Source: an uncultured Schumannella sp. (GTDB lineage: Bacteria; Actinomycetota; Actinomycetes; Actinomycetales; Microbacteriaceae). Taken from it: 48,614 nt of DNA. Under the pieces are notes generated by a model, which was given only the letters and a program-made list of their open reading frames with translations, did not search any database and had not been told where the DNA came from. Both the position numbers and the translations under genes were made by a program. Of this stretch, positions 41,645 through 48,614 are shown piece after piece; positions within the stretch are counted from its first letter, which is position 1; each line of letters starts with the position of its first letter. The DNA lies in NCBI RefSeq assembly GCF_905479755.1, contig NZ_CAJQNT010000011.1, positions 1 to 48,614 on the forward strand, read 5' to 3'.

Positions 41645-42552
41645 GCGGCGGCTTCTCCCCTGCGGTAGTTCTTGAGTCCGAGTCCGACGAGCGCAACCGA
41701 GCCGGCGGCGATGAGGCCGAGCGCGATCGAGCCGAACGTCGGGCCCCACGGTGCGGCCGGGTCGCTGGAGGCCTGACCGGCGAGTTGGATGAGCATCCGC
41801 CCGATGCCGCCGCGCATCCCGATGGAGACTTCGGCGACGACGGCGCCGAGCACGGCGTTCGCCGCCGCGAGGCGCAGGGCGGGCAGCAGGTGCGGCACGG
41901 CCGCGGGCAGACGCAGACGCAGCAGCGTCGGCCAGTACCCGGCGGCGTAGCTGCGCATCAGATCGACGTGGATGCGGTCGGGCGCTTCGAGCCCCCGCAG
42001 CATCCCCACCGCGACCGGGAAGAAGGCCAGATAGGAGGCGATGACGGCGACCGAGAGCCATTGCGGCCACGGCATGACATCGCGGTCGATCTGCAGCCCG
42101 ATGCTGTTCATCACCGGGGCGAATGCGATGAGCGGCACGGTCTGGCTGACGACGATCCAGGGCAGCAGACCCCACTCGACGAGGCGCCAGCGCTGCATGA
42201 GCGCGCCGAGCAAAGCACCGACGGCGACCCCGATCAGCCAGCCGACGGCGGCGATCCCGAGCGTCGTGAGCGCGGCGGTGATGACCGGCACGATGAGGGG
42301 CGGTGTGTCGCCGCCACTCGTGGACTGGAACAGCCGCGTCACCATGTCGATCAGGTGCGGCATCGCGCGATCGTGCGTGCGCGGCAGAATCATGACGCCG
42401 GAGCCGGTTTCGCCCTCGACCGCGCCAATCGTCACGCCCTCGGCGGGGCCGAGGAACTTGTAGCCCTCCCAGAGCACGACGACCGCGAGGATACCGACGG
42501 CGCCCCAGAGCGCTGCGGCCCCCCGACGCGCGGAGCTCCGGGCGGCCGTCAT
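41641..42552 (-). CDS. ABC transporter permease 1 (long N-terminal domain)
   Basis: A 303-aa permease of the SsuC/TauC type. The first helix (ALWGAVGILAVVVLWEGYKFL) is followed by a soluble stretch of about 65 residues containing MILPRTHDRAMPHLIDMVTRLFQ, then five helices with the EAA loop around MLRGLEAPDRIHVDLMRSYAAGYWPTLLRLRLPAAVPHLLPALRLAAANAVLGAVVAEVSIG. The start overlaps the LLM gene stop as ATGA. The binding protein and second permease follow. Confidence 0.9.
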   Translation of the reverse strand: MTAARSSARRGAAALWGAVGILAVVVLWEGYKFLGPAEGVTIGAVEGETGSGVMILPRTHDRAMPHLIDMVTRLFQSTSGGDTPPLIVPVITAALTTLGIAAVGWLIGVAVGALLGALMQRWRLVEWGLLPWIVVSQTVPLIAFAPVMNSIGLQIDRDVMPWPQWLSVAVIASYLAFFPVAVGMLRGLEAPDRIHVDLMRSYAAGYWPTLLRLRLPAAVPHLLPALRLAAANAVLGAVVAEVSIGMRGGIGRMLIQLAGQASSDPAAPWGPTFGSIALGLIAAGSVALVGLGLKNYRRGEAAA

Positions 42553-43577
42553 ACCTTGGCCGTGAGGTGATCCTGGAGCGCCGGGATCACGGTCTCGCCG
42601 TAGACCCGGAGCGTCTCTTCCTTGTTGTCGTGCTGCAGGTAACCCGCGAACTGATGCACGCCGATCGCCTTGAGTTCTTCGAGCTTCGCGATGTGCTCTT
42701 CGGCGGTGCCGAGCAGGCAGAAGCGGTCGACGATCTCGTCGGGCACGAAGTCGACGTGATCGTTTCCGGCCTTGCCGTGCGTGTTGTAGTCGTAGCCTTC
42801 GCGGCCCTTGATGTAGTCGGTGAGCGCCTGCGGCACGGCACCCGAGTCGCCGTACTTGGCGACGATGTCGGCCACGTGGTTGCCGACCATGCCGCCGAAC
42901 CAGCGCGACTGCTCGCGAGCGTGCGCGAGGCCCTCCTCGGTGCCGTCGGTGATGTAGAAGGGCGCCGCGACGCAGAACGTGATCGCGTCGGGATCGCGGC
43001 CCGCCTTCTCCGCGGCATCGCGCACGACCGCGATCATCCACTTGGCGATGTCGACATCCGCCAGCTGCAGAATGAAGCCGTCGCCGACCTCGCCGGTGAG
43101 CTTGAGGGCGAGCGGACCGTAGGCGGCCACCCACACCTCCAGCTCACTCCCGACGCTCCACGGGAAGCGCAGCTGCGAGCCGTTGTACTCGACCTCGCGG
43201 CTGTTGCCGAGCTCACGGATGACGTGAATCGACTCGCGCAGCTCCTTGAGCGTCGTCGGCTTGCCGTTGGTGACGCGCACCGCCGAGTCGCCGCGACCGA
43301 TGCCGACGACGGTGCGGTTGCCGTACATCTCGTTCAGCGTCGCGAACACCGAGGCGGTGACCGTCCAGTCGCGCGTCGCCGGGTTGGTGACGAACGGGCC
43401 CACCTTCACGCGACGCGTCTCGGCGAGGATCTGGCTGTAGATCACGTAGGGCTCTTGCCACAGCAGGTGCGAGTCGAAGGTCCAGACGTGGCTGAACCCG
43501 TACTGCTCGGCGAGCTTGGCGAGGTGGACCGTCCGGCTGGCCGGCGGGTTGGTCTGAAGTACCGCTCCGAAATCCAT
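42549..43577 (-). CDS. LLM-class oxidoreductase in pyrimidine operon (F420-type subfamily)
   Basis: A 342-aa luciferase-like protein with MDFGAVLQTNPPASRTVHLAKLAEQYGFSHVWTFDSHLLWQEP at the start, then YSQILAETRRVKVGPFVTNPATRDWTVTASVFATLNEMYGNRTVVGIGRGDSAVR and SVGSELEVWVAAYGPLALKLTGEVGDGFILQLAD. It is of the subfamily that commonly sits beside dihydropyrimidinase genes. No pydA/preA or preT gene is in the operon, so it may perform the redox step that those normally do; direction and substrate are unproven. ATG start, 3 bp after the hydantoinase stop; stop overlaps the permease gene. Confidence 0.85.
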   Translation of the reverse strand: MDFGAVLQTNPPASRTVHLAKLAEQYGFSHVWTFDSHLLWQEPYVIYSQILAETRRVKVGPFVTNPATRDWTVTASVFATLNEMYGNRTVVGIGRGDSAVRVTNGKPTTLKELRESIHVIRELGNSREVEYNGSQLRFPWSVGSELEVWVAAYGPLALKLTGEVGDGFILQLADVDIAKWMIAVVRDAAEKAGRDPDAITFCVAAPFYITDGTEEGLAHAREQSRWFGGMVGNHVADIVAKYGDSGAVPQALTDYIKGREGYDYNTHGKAGNDHVDFVPDEIVDRFCLLGTAEEHIAKLEELKAIGVHQFAGYLQHDNKEETLRVYGETVIPALQDHLTAKV

Positions 43578-43580
43578 CGT

Positions 43581-45014
43581 CTACACCAGGTACTGCGACA
43601 GGCCGCGCTTGAGGTAGCGTCCGTCGCCCTTCGTTCCGAGGTAGGTGTCGTTGTCGACGATCACCTTGCCGTGACTGAGGACCGTGTCGACGCGTCCGTC
43701 GATCTCAAAGCCCTCCCAGGCCGAGTGGTCCATGTTCATGTGGTGCTTCGTGTCGTAGCCGATGCTCGTGTGCCCGTTCGGGTCGTAGATCACGATGTCG
43801 GCATCGGCACCGGGCTGGATGACGCCCTTCTTGCCGTAGAGGCCGAACATCCGGGCGGGGGTCGTGCTGGTCAGCTCCACCCAGCGCTCGAGCGTGATCT
43901 CGCCGGTGACGACGCCCTGGTACATGAGGTCCATGCGGTGCTCGACGGAGCCGATGCCGTTGGGGATCTTGCGGAAGTCGCCGAGGCCGAGCTCCTTCTG
44001 ATCCTTCATGCAGAACGGGCAGTGGTCGGTGGAGACCATCTGGAGATCGTTGGTGCGAAGCGCCTGCCACATCGAGTCCTGGTGGCCCTCGGCGCGGGAG
44101 CGCAGCGGTGTGGAACACACCCACTTGGCGCCCTCGAAGGCGCCGAACTCGTCGCTCGAGGCGGCCAACTGCTCTTCCAACGATAGGTAGAGGTACTGCG
44201 GGCAGGTCTCGCCGAACACGTTCTGACCCTTGTCGCGCGCCCAGGCGAGCTGCTCGACGGCCTGCTTGGCGCTGACGTGCACGACGTAGAGCGGCGCGCC
44301 GGTGAGGTTGGCGAGCATGATCGCGCGGTGCGTGGCCTCTTCCTCCATCTGCCAGGCGCGCGCGATGCCGTGGTAGTAGGGATCGGTCTTGCCCTGGGCG
44401 ACCAACTGCTCGGCGAGCACGTCGATCGCGGGACCGTTCTCGGCGTGCATCATGGTGAGCATGCCGGTGTCGCGCGCGACCTGCATGGCCTTCAGCACCT
44501 GCGCGTCGTCGGAGTAGAAGACCCCCGGGTAGGCCATGAAGAGCTTGAAGCTCGAGATGCCTTCGTCGACGAGCTTCGGCATCGCGGCGAGCGAATCCTC
44601 GTCGACCCCGCCGATGATCTGGTGGAAGGCGTAGTCGATCGCGCAGTTGCCGGCGGCCTTGTTGTGCCAGGCCTCGAGACCGTCGAAGACGCGCTGGCCG
44701 TAGGTCTGCACAGCGAAGTCGATGATCGTGGTCGTGCCGCCGTGGGCGGCGGCGCGGGTGCCGGTCTCGAAGGTGTCCGAGGCGGCGGTGCCGCCGAAGG
44801 GCAACTCCATGTGGGTGTGCGCATCCACTCCCCCGGGGATGACGTACTTGCCTTTCGCGTCGATCACCGTGTCGACACTCGACTTCAGGTCGACGCCGAG
44901 GGCGGTCGAGCCGGGCTGGAGCACGGCGACGATGGTCTCGCCGTCGATCAGAACGTCGGCCGGGGCACGCCCCGTCGCGGAGACGACCGTGCCATTGATG
45001 ATGAGGGTTGTCAT
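43581..45014 (-). CDS. hydA: Dihydropyrimidinase / D-hydantoinase
   Basis: A 477-aa amidohydrolase opening the ring of dihydrouracil, dihydrothymine or hydantoins. Zinc ligands: His 66 and His 68 in PGGVDAHTHMELPFGG; carboxylated Lys 157 in SSFKLFMAYPG; further His in TMMHAENG and VVHVSAKQAVE; and Asp in VSTDHCPFCMKDQKE. SRDYANG-type loops have diverged, so stereochemical preference cannot be read. The product would go to the downstream-type amidase encoded just upstream. Start ATG; it is 22 bp after the nitrilase stop. Second gene of the operon. Confidence 0.94.
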   Translation of the reverse strand: MTTLIINGTVVSATGRAPADVLIDGETIVAVLQPGSTALGVDLKSSVDTVIDAKGKYVIPGGVDAHTHMELPFGGTAASDTFETGTRAAAHGGTTTIIDFAVQTYGQRVFDGLEAWHNKAAGNCAIDYAFHQIIGGVDEDSLAAMPKLVDEGISSFKLFMAYPGVFYSDDAQVLKAMQVARDTGMLTMMHAENGPAIDVLAEQLVAQGKTDPYYHGIARAWQMEEEATHRAIMLANLTGAPLYVVHVSAKQAVEQLAWARDKGQNVFGETCPQYLYLSLEEQLAASSDEFGAFEGAKWVCSTPLRSRAEGHQDSMWQALRTNDLQMVSTDHCPFCMKDQKELGLGDFRKIPNGIGSVEHRMDLMYQGVVTGEITLERWVELTSTTPARMFGLYGKKGVIQPGADADIVIYDPNGHTSIGYDTKHHMNMDHSAWEGFEIDGRVDTVLSHGKVIVDNDTYLGTKGDGRYLKRGLSQYLV

Positions 45015-45036
45015 GATGTCCTCCCGGGGATCCGGA

Positions 45037-45885
45037 TTACGGCTTCGGGATCGAGGTGTAGGACTCCGGGCGACGGTCCCGATAGAACTGCCAATCGTCG
45101 CGCATCTGCCGCACCATGTCGAGGTCGAGGTCGCGGATCACGATCTCTTCGTGCTCGCCCGAGCCGCGCTCGCCGACGAAGTTGCCGCGCGGGTCGATCA
45201 CCTGGCTGGTGCCGTAGAAGTCGACGGCGAGGTCGCCGTACTCGTTGTCTTCGCGTCCGACGCGGTTCGGCTGGAGCACGAAGTAGCCGTTCGCGACGGC
45301 TGCCGCAGGCCCCTCGACCTCCCACAGCCGGTTGGAGAGGCCGGGCTTCGTCGCGTTCGGGTTGAAGACCATGTGGGCGCCGTTGAGGCCCAGCTCACGC
45401 CAGCCCTCCGGGAAGTGCCGGTCGTAGCAGATGTAGACGCCGATCTTGCCGACCGCGGTGTCGAAGACCGGGTAGCCGCCGTTGCCGGGACGGAAGTAGA
45501 ACTTCTCCCAGAAGCGATCGAGGTGCGGGATGTGGTGCTTGCGGTACTTGCCGAGGATCGTGCCGTCGGCATCCACCACCACCGCCGTGTTGTAGTACAC
45601 GCCGGTCATGTCTTCCTCGTAGATCGGGAGGATCATGACGACGCCGAGCTCCTTCGCAAGCGCCGCGAAGCGCTGCACGATCGGGCCGTCGGCGGGCTCC
45701 GCGAAGGCGTAGTACTTCTTGTCTTCGGTGATGCCGAAGTACGGCCCGTAGAACAGCTCCTGGAAGCAGACGACCTGAGCGCCCTGCGCGGCGGCCTCGC
45801 GTGCGAAGCCTTCGTGCTTGGCGAGCATGGACTCCTTATCACCGGTCCAGGTGGTCTGGGTGATCGCGGCTCGAATGATCGACAT
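45037..45885 (-). CDS. Nitrilase-superfamily amidohydrolase, probable beta-ureidopropionase
   Basis: A 282-aa carbon-nitrogen hydrolase, most likely cleaving N-carbamoyl-beta-alanine to beta-alanine, CO2 and NH3. Triad: Glu 43 in CFQELFYGPYFG, Lys 116 in GKYRKHHIPH, Cys 153 in YICYDRHFPEGWRE. The ATG MSIIRAAITQ has GAGGGAG upstream. It is the first gene of the operon, and the operon's direction is nitrilase, hydantoinase, LLM, transporter, aminotransferase, which follows the reductive pyrimidine route. N-carbamoyl-D-amino acid hydrolysis is an alternative. Confidence 0.9.
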   Translation of the reverse strand: MSIIRAAITQTTWTGDKESMLAKHEGFAREAAAQGAQVVCFQELFYGPYFGITEDKKYYAFAEPADGPIVQRFAALAKELGVVMILPIYEEDMTGVYYNTAVVVDADGTILGKYRKHHIPHLDRFWEKFYFRPGNGGYPVFDTAVGKIGVYICYDRHFPEGWRELGLNGAHMVFNPNATKPGLSNRLWEVEGPAAAVANGYFVLQPNRVGREDNEYGDLAVDFYGTSQVIDPRGNFVGERGSGEHEEIVIRDLDLDMVRQMRDDWQFYRDRRPESYTSIPKP

Positions 45886-45923
45886 GCTGGCTCCCTCGGT
45901 CGTGCTTTTGTTATTGTTCGCCG

Positions 45924-45944
45924 GAAACATTTCTCTGACGTTTC
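45924..45944. promoter_or_regulatory. Candidate operator between the pyrimidine operon and its regulator
   Basis: A 21-bp dyad: GAAACAT (45924-45930), seven-base spacer TTCTCTG, ACGTTTC (45938-45944), six of seven arm positions matching. It sits mid-way in the 133-bp divergent spacer and is AT-richer than its surroundings, as expected for a GntR/MocR site. Proposed only from symmetry and place. Confidence 0.5.
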
Positions 45945-46018
45945 TGCACATGACGTCGGCGTAAAACTCAGGAACTCGAATCCGGCCTTCTCCGCAATCT
46001 ACGACGGGACGCATCAAC

Positions 46019-47341
46019 TTGGTAGCCCTCGAGCTCGACGAGCGCACCCCGCGCGGCATCGCGGCGGCCCTCGCCCGGCTCATCACGAGCGGCGACCTCG
46101 CCCCCGGCGATCGGCTCCCCACGGTGCGAGACCTGGCCGCCGAACTGGGCGTCAGCCCGGCCACCGTGAGTCACGCCTGGCAAACGCTCGCGGCCGCCGG
46201 GCTCATCACCAGCCGCGGGCGCAGCGGGAGCTTCGTGCGCTCCGCCCCGCGCGACTGGCTCCCGACGCGGTACCGCGGGCTCGAAGGCGGCGACGCTGCG
46301 CGGCTCGACCTGTCGCGCGGCACCCCCGACCCGGAACTGCTGCCCGCGCTCGGCCCCGCGCTCGCGCGCGTCTCGGACCGCGCCTCCCCCGTCAGCTACC
46401 AGGCGAAGCCCGACATCCCCGAACTTCACGACCTGCTGCGGGCCAGTTGGCCCGCCCCCGTCGAATCCCTCACCGTGACCAACGGCGCCCTCGACGCGAT
46501 CGATCGGGCACTCGGCACGCTCGTGCGCCTGGGCGACCGGATCGTGCTCGAAGACCCCACCTTTCCGCCCTTCCTCGACCTCGTCGAGTTCTACGGGCTG
46601 GAGGCGATTCCCGTCCCGGTCGACGCCGAGGGGATGCGCCCCGAGGAGTTCGCTCGCGCACTGGCGCGCGGTCCGGCGCTCGTATTGCTGCAACCGCGTG
46701 CGCACAACCCGACCGGCGCCTCGATGAGCGCCGAGCGCGCCGACCTGCTGGCCGCACTTGTGCGGCGCAGTCGCATGGCCGAGCGCACCATCGTGATCGA
46801 GGACGACCACTCGTCGATGATCTCGAGTTCGCCCGAAGTCTCGCTTGCGAACTGGCTTCCCGAGCGCGTGCTGCACGTGCGGAGCTTCTCCAAGTCGCAC
46901 GGACCCGACCTCCGCATCGGCGCCCTCGGCGGCCCCCGCACGCTCATCGACCGCGTCGTCGCGAGACGGCTCCTCGGCCCCGGCTGGACCTCGCGCATGG
47001 TGCAGGCGCTGCTGTTCGACCTGCTCACCGAGCCCGAGTCCGTCGCCGAACTCGACACCGCACGCGAAAGCTACGCGGCACGCCAGGCCGCACTCGCGGC
47101 GGGGCTCGCCGAGCACGGCGTCGAGGCGCGCGTCGGCGACGGCATCAACATCTGGCTCCCCGTGGAAAACGAACGATCGGCGATGGTGCACCTGGCGGCC
47201 GCCGGCATCCAGGTGGCTCCGGGCTCGCCATTCCAGGCCGGTGAACCGCTCCCCCGCGTGCGAGTCACGGCCGGGATGGTCCCGGTCGACACGGCGCACG
47301 ATGTCGCCGCGGCACTCGCGACGGCGGCCGCGCGGGGCTGA
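46019..47341 (+). CDS. MocR-type (GntR winged helix + aminotransferase) transcription regulator
   Basis: A 440-aa regulator. N-terminal winged helix (residues 5-72): RGIAAALARLITSGDLAPGDRLPTVRDLAAELGVSPATVSHAWQTLAAAGLITSRGRSGSFV. The remainder is a fold-type I aminotransferase-like domain with LTVTNGALDAIDRALGTL, LVLLQPRAHNPTGASMS, VIEDDHSS and PLP lysine in VRSFSKSHGPDLRIG. Such proteins sense an amine or aldehyde through PLP and control neighbouring catabolic genes; here beta-alanine or a related compound is a likely ligand. Start is uncertain: a TTG (MVALELDERTPRG) fits the domain, but no Shine-Dalgarno sequence is visible. Divergent from the operon. Confidence 0.9.
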   Translation: MVALELDERTPRGIAAALARLITSGDLAPGDRLPTVRDLAAELGVSPATVSHAWQTLAAAGLITSRGRSGSFVRSAPRDWLPTRYRGLEGGDAARLDLSRGTPDPELLPALGPALARVSDRASPVSYQAKPDIPELHDLLRASWPAPVESLTVTNGALDAIDRALGTLVRLGDRIVLEDPTFPPFLDLVEFYGLEAIPVPVDAEGMRPEEFARALARGPALVLLQPRAHNPTGASMSAERADLLAALVRRSRMAERTIVIEDDHSSMISSSPEVSLANWLPERVLHVRSFSKSHGPDLRIGALGGPRTLIDRVVARRLLGPGWTSRMVQALLFDLLTEPESVAELDTARESYAARQAALAAGLAEHGVEARVGDGINIWLPVENERSAMVHLAAAGIQVAPGSPFQAGEPLPRVRVTAGMVPVDTAHDVAAALATAAARG

Positions 47342-47353
47342 GGCCTCGGCCCC
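47334..47353 (+). terminator. GC hairpin at the end of the MocR gene
   Basis: GGGGCTGAGG followed by CCTCGGCCCC, a nearly perfect 20-bp palindrome overlapping the MocR stop codon. No T-run follows. It directly precedes the promoter of the next gene and may insulate it. Confidence 0.45.
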
Positions 47354-47355
47354 GC

Positions 47356-47361
47356 TACGAT
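47356..47361 (+). promoter_or_regulatory. -10 box (TACGAT) of the putative F420-0 importer gene
   Basis: TACGAT gives a likely start near 47368 and hence a leader of about 113 nt. No clear -35 is visible, in part because the MocR terminator-like hairpin occupies that place. Confidence 0.5.
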
Positions 47362-47364
47362 AGG

Positions 47365-47480
47365 CGCACGGACCCCCGGGGCTCTCTTGCCCCGGTGCGT
47401 CGCCCGGGGTATTCGGGCGGCACGGCCCGCGCGGCTACTTCCTGCGCCCCCTGCCGACCACCTCGACCCCTGGGAATCCG
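47365..47480 (+). ncRNA. Structured mRNA leader with two alternative stems (candidate riboswitch)
   Basis: Several GC stems: CGCAC (47365-47369)/GTGCG (47395-47399); CCGGGG (47376-47381)/CCCCGG (47390-47395) with loop CTCTCTTG; CGCCCG (47401-47406)/CGGGCG (47414-47419). The same CCCCGG (47390-47395) can instead pair with CCGGGG (47404-47409), which destroys both other stems. Two exclusive folds are what a switch needs. It does not match cobalamin, TPP, glycine, guanidine or SAM consensus as far as can be read by eye; it has some loose resemblance to cobalamin-riboswitch sequences (CCGGTGCG, CCTGCC). GGGA five bases before the ATG is the only Shine-Dalgarno candidate. Confidence 0.5.
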
Positions 47481-48515
47481 ATGTCTTCCACCCTCACCTC
47501 TCCGCCGACCGGCGGCTCCGCCACGCACACGTCCCGGATGCGCTCCACGCGACTCCTGCTCCTGCCCACCGTGGTCGCGCTCGGCGCGCTCGCACTCGCC
47601 GGCTGCGCCCCCGAACCCGGGCAGAACGTCGACCCCGAGACCGCCGCGGCGGCAATCGAACTGTCCAACTGCGGCGTCGCGGTGACGATCGAGACGCCCC
47701 CGGAGCGGGTGGTCACGATCAAGTCCACCTCGACCGAAATGCTGCTCGCCCTGGGGCTTTCCGACCGAATCGTCGGCACCGCGTTCCCGGACGGTCCCGT
47801 GCCCGAGGAATGGGCGGATGCGGCCGCCGACCTGCCGCTGATCTCCGACCGCGTGCCGAGCGAGGAGGCCGTCCTCGAGCTCGAGCCCGACTTCATCTAC
47901 GCCGGGTGGGAGTCGAACTTCTCGGCCGATGGCGTGGGTGAGCGCGCGGAACTCGCCGCGCTCGGGATCGACAGCTACGTGTCCCCCGCCGCGTGCCGCA
48001 GCGCCGACGTTCCGGCCGAACTCGACTTCGAGGAGGTGTTCCGCGAGATCGCCGAGGTCGCCGCGATCTTCGACGTGGATGCGACCGAACTGATCGAGGC
48101 CCAGCGCGCCGAACTGGCCGGCATCGTGCCCGACTCCCGCGGGCTCACCGCGCTCTGGTATTCGTCCGGCTCGGACACGCCCTATGTGGGCGCCGGCACC
48201 GGCGCCCCGCAAATGGTGTTGGACGCCGTGGGCCTGGTCAATATCGCCGGCGACATCGACGGCGGCTGGACCTCGCTCAGCTGGGAGGCCGTCATCGACG
48301 CCGACCCGAGCGTGATCGTGCTCGTCGACTCCGACTGGGGCAGCGCCGAGAAGAAGATCGCGCAGCTCGAAGGGAACCCCGCGACGGCGCAGCTGACCGC
48401 CGTGCTCAACGAGCGCTACCTGATCGTGCCCTTCGCGGCGAGCGAAGCGGGCGTGCGAAGTGTCTCCGCGGCCCGCGACCTCTCGACGCAGCTTGCGGGG
48501 CTCACCGCGCCGTGA
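47481..48515 (+). CDS. ABC transporter substrate-binding lipoprotein, proposed F420-0 importer type
   Basis: A 344-aa TroA/BtuF-like solute-binding lipoprotein. Lipobox LALAGC (Cys 42 from the first ATG; an alternative ATG at residue 20 would give a more usual 23-residue signal peptide). Segments: CGVAVTIETPPERVVTIKSTSTEMLLALGLSDRIVG, VPSEEAVLELEPDFIYAGWESNF, SYVSPAACRSADVPAELDFEEVFREIAEVA and VIDADPSVIVLVDSDWGSAEKKI. The CRSADVP region and overall pattern fit the actinobacterial family named as the putative F420-0 importer binding protein; cobalamin or siderophore uptake are alternatives. Followed by an overlapping GTGA start, as expected for the permease. Confidence 0.8.
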   Translation: MSSTLTSPPTGGSATHTSRMRSTRLLLLPTVVALGALALAGCAPEPGQNVDPETAAAAIELSNCGVAVTIETPPERVVTIKSTSTEMLLALGLSDRIVGTAFPDGPVPEEWADAAADLPLISDRVPSEEAVLELEPDFIYAGWESNFSADGVGERAELAALGIDSYVSPAACRSADVPAELDFEEVFREIAEVAAIFDVDATELIEAQRAELAGIVPDSRGLTALWYSSGSDTPYVGAGTGAPQMVLDAVGLVNIAGDIDGGWTSLSWEAVIDADPSVIVLVDSDWGSAEKKIAQLEGNPATAQLTAVLNERYLIVPFAASEAGVRSVSAARDLSTQLAGLTAP

Positions 48516-48614
48516 CATCGAGTTCTGAGCGCACCGTCGTGGGGCGAGCCGGTCGCGGCTCGGCCCCCGACGACGCTCGCGGCGGCGCGCGGCGGGGCGC
48601 GGGGCGCGGCGCAG
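48512..48614 (+). CDS. 5' end of next transporter gene (probable permease), cut by window edge
   Basis: A GTG overlapping the previous stop as GTGA opens a frame of 34 codons (MTSSSERTVVGRAGRGSAPD...) that runs off the window without a stop. The sequence so far is polar and Gly/Arg/Ala rich, which would be a cytoplasmic N-terminal extension. The call as permease rests on position only. Confidence 0.45.
   Translation, partial: MTSSSERTVVGRAGRGSAPDDARGGARRGAGRGA

Noticed and set aside
41596-42570. Plus-strand frame antisense to the ABC permease and ATPase
   Set aside because: Arg/Asp/His/Glu-rich shadow; the minus strand has clear ABC transporter genes with coupled starts.
47362-47480. Cobalamin riboswitch
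   Set aside because: Only loose resemblance (CCGGTGCG, CCTGCC); the conserved core GCCACTG-like and B12 boxes are not convincing. Kept as an unassigned structured leader.

Overview
The window is high-GC DNA from an actinobacterium, most likely a member of the Microbacteriaceae. The reasons are GC bias in every codon third position, many GTG starts, 4-bp ATGA/GTGA gene overlaps, the order rpsP-khpA-rimM-trmD-rplS-lepB-rnhB-DUF2469-yraN-comM-dprA (the same order as in mycobacteria for the lepB to dprA part), a coproporphyrin-type heme pathway with an iron-sulfur ferrochelatase, and several F420-type luciferase-like oxidoreductases. Genus cannot be fixed from the sequence alone.

Layout. (1) 1-211: a 17-bp tandem repeat. 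(2) 212-7425, minus strand: a metallophosphoesterase, dprA, comM, yraN, a 47-aa membrane peptide, a DUF2469 gene, rnhB, lepB and rplS, with one plus-strand DUF1801 gene inserted. (3) 7633-11849: map (+), trmD, then a 1.4-kb islet with a plus-strand AbiEi/DUF559-like gene among palindromic repeats, then rimM, khpA and rpsP. The islet splits the normally contiguous rimM-trmD pair. (4) 12064-24408: a DMT exporter and a heme cluster (hemA outward; hemE, cgoX, chdC, cpfC, hemC, hemD, hemB, hemL in one overlapping minus-strand operon), bracketed by two paralogous F420-type LLM oxidoreductases. (5) 24453-37282: the secretion, chromosome and translation block (ffh, ftsY, smc, mutM, rnc, rpmF, DUF177) with small membrane, gamma-carbonic-anhydrase, phosphatase, GNAT and methyltransferase genes between. 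(6) 37342-47341: a reductive-pyrimidine/hydantoin catabolic operon (nitrilase/ureidopropionase, dihydropyrimidinase, LLM oxidoreductase, four ABC transporter genes, class III aminotransferase) with a divergent MocR regulator. (7) 47362-48614: a structured leader followed by a lipoprotein of the proposed F420-0 importer type and the first codons of the next gene.

The genes fit together in three themes: housekeeping translation/secretion/replication functions; a nearly complete route from glutamyl-tRNA to heme through coproporphyrin; and probable F420 enzymology (three LLM enzymes plus a putative F420-0 importer), one of them inside the pyrimidine operon where a dihydropyrimidine dehydrogenase would be expected.

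The main unusual signals are: (a) the AbiEi/DUF559 gene with GTCCACG-n-CTCGTGGAC palindromes on both sides, sitting inside a ribosomal/tRNA-modification operon; (b) an 83-bp element bounded by 13-bp inverted repeats, in frame inside smc; (c) a leader before the putative F420-0 importer with two mutually exclusive stems; (d) a recurrent TAnnnT-N6-start arrangement at ten genes, indicating leaderless transcripts; (e) a conserved-looking 47-aa membrane peptide gene. No rRNA, tRNA, CRISPR array, integrase or transposase was seen.
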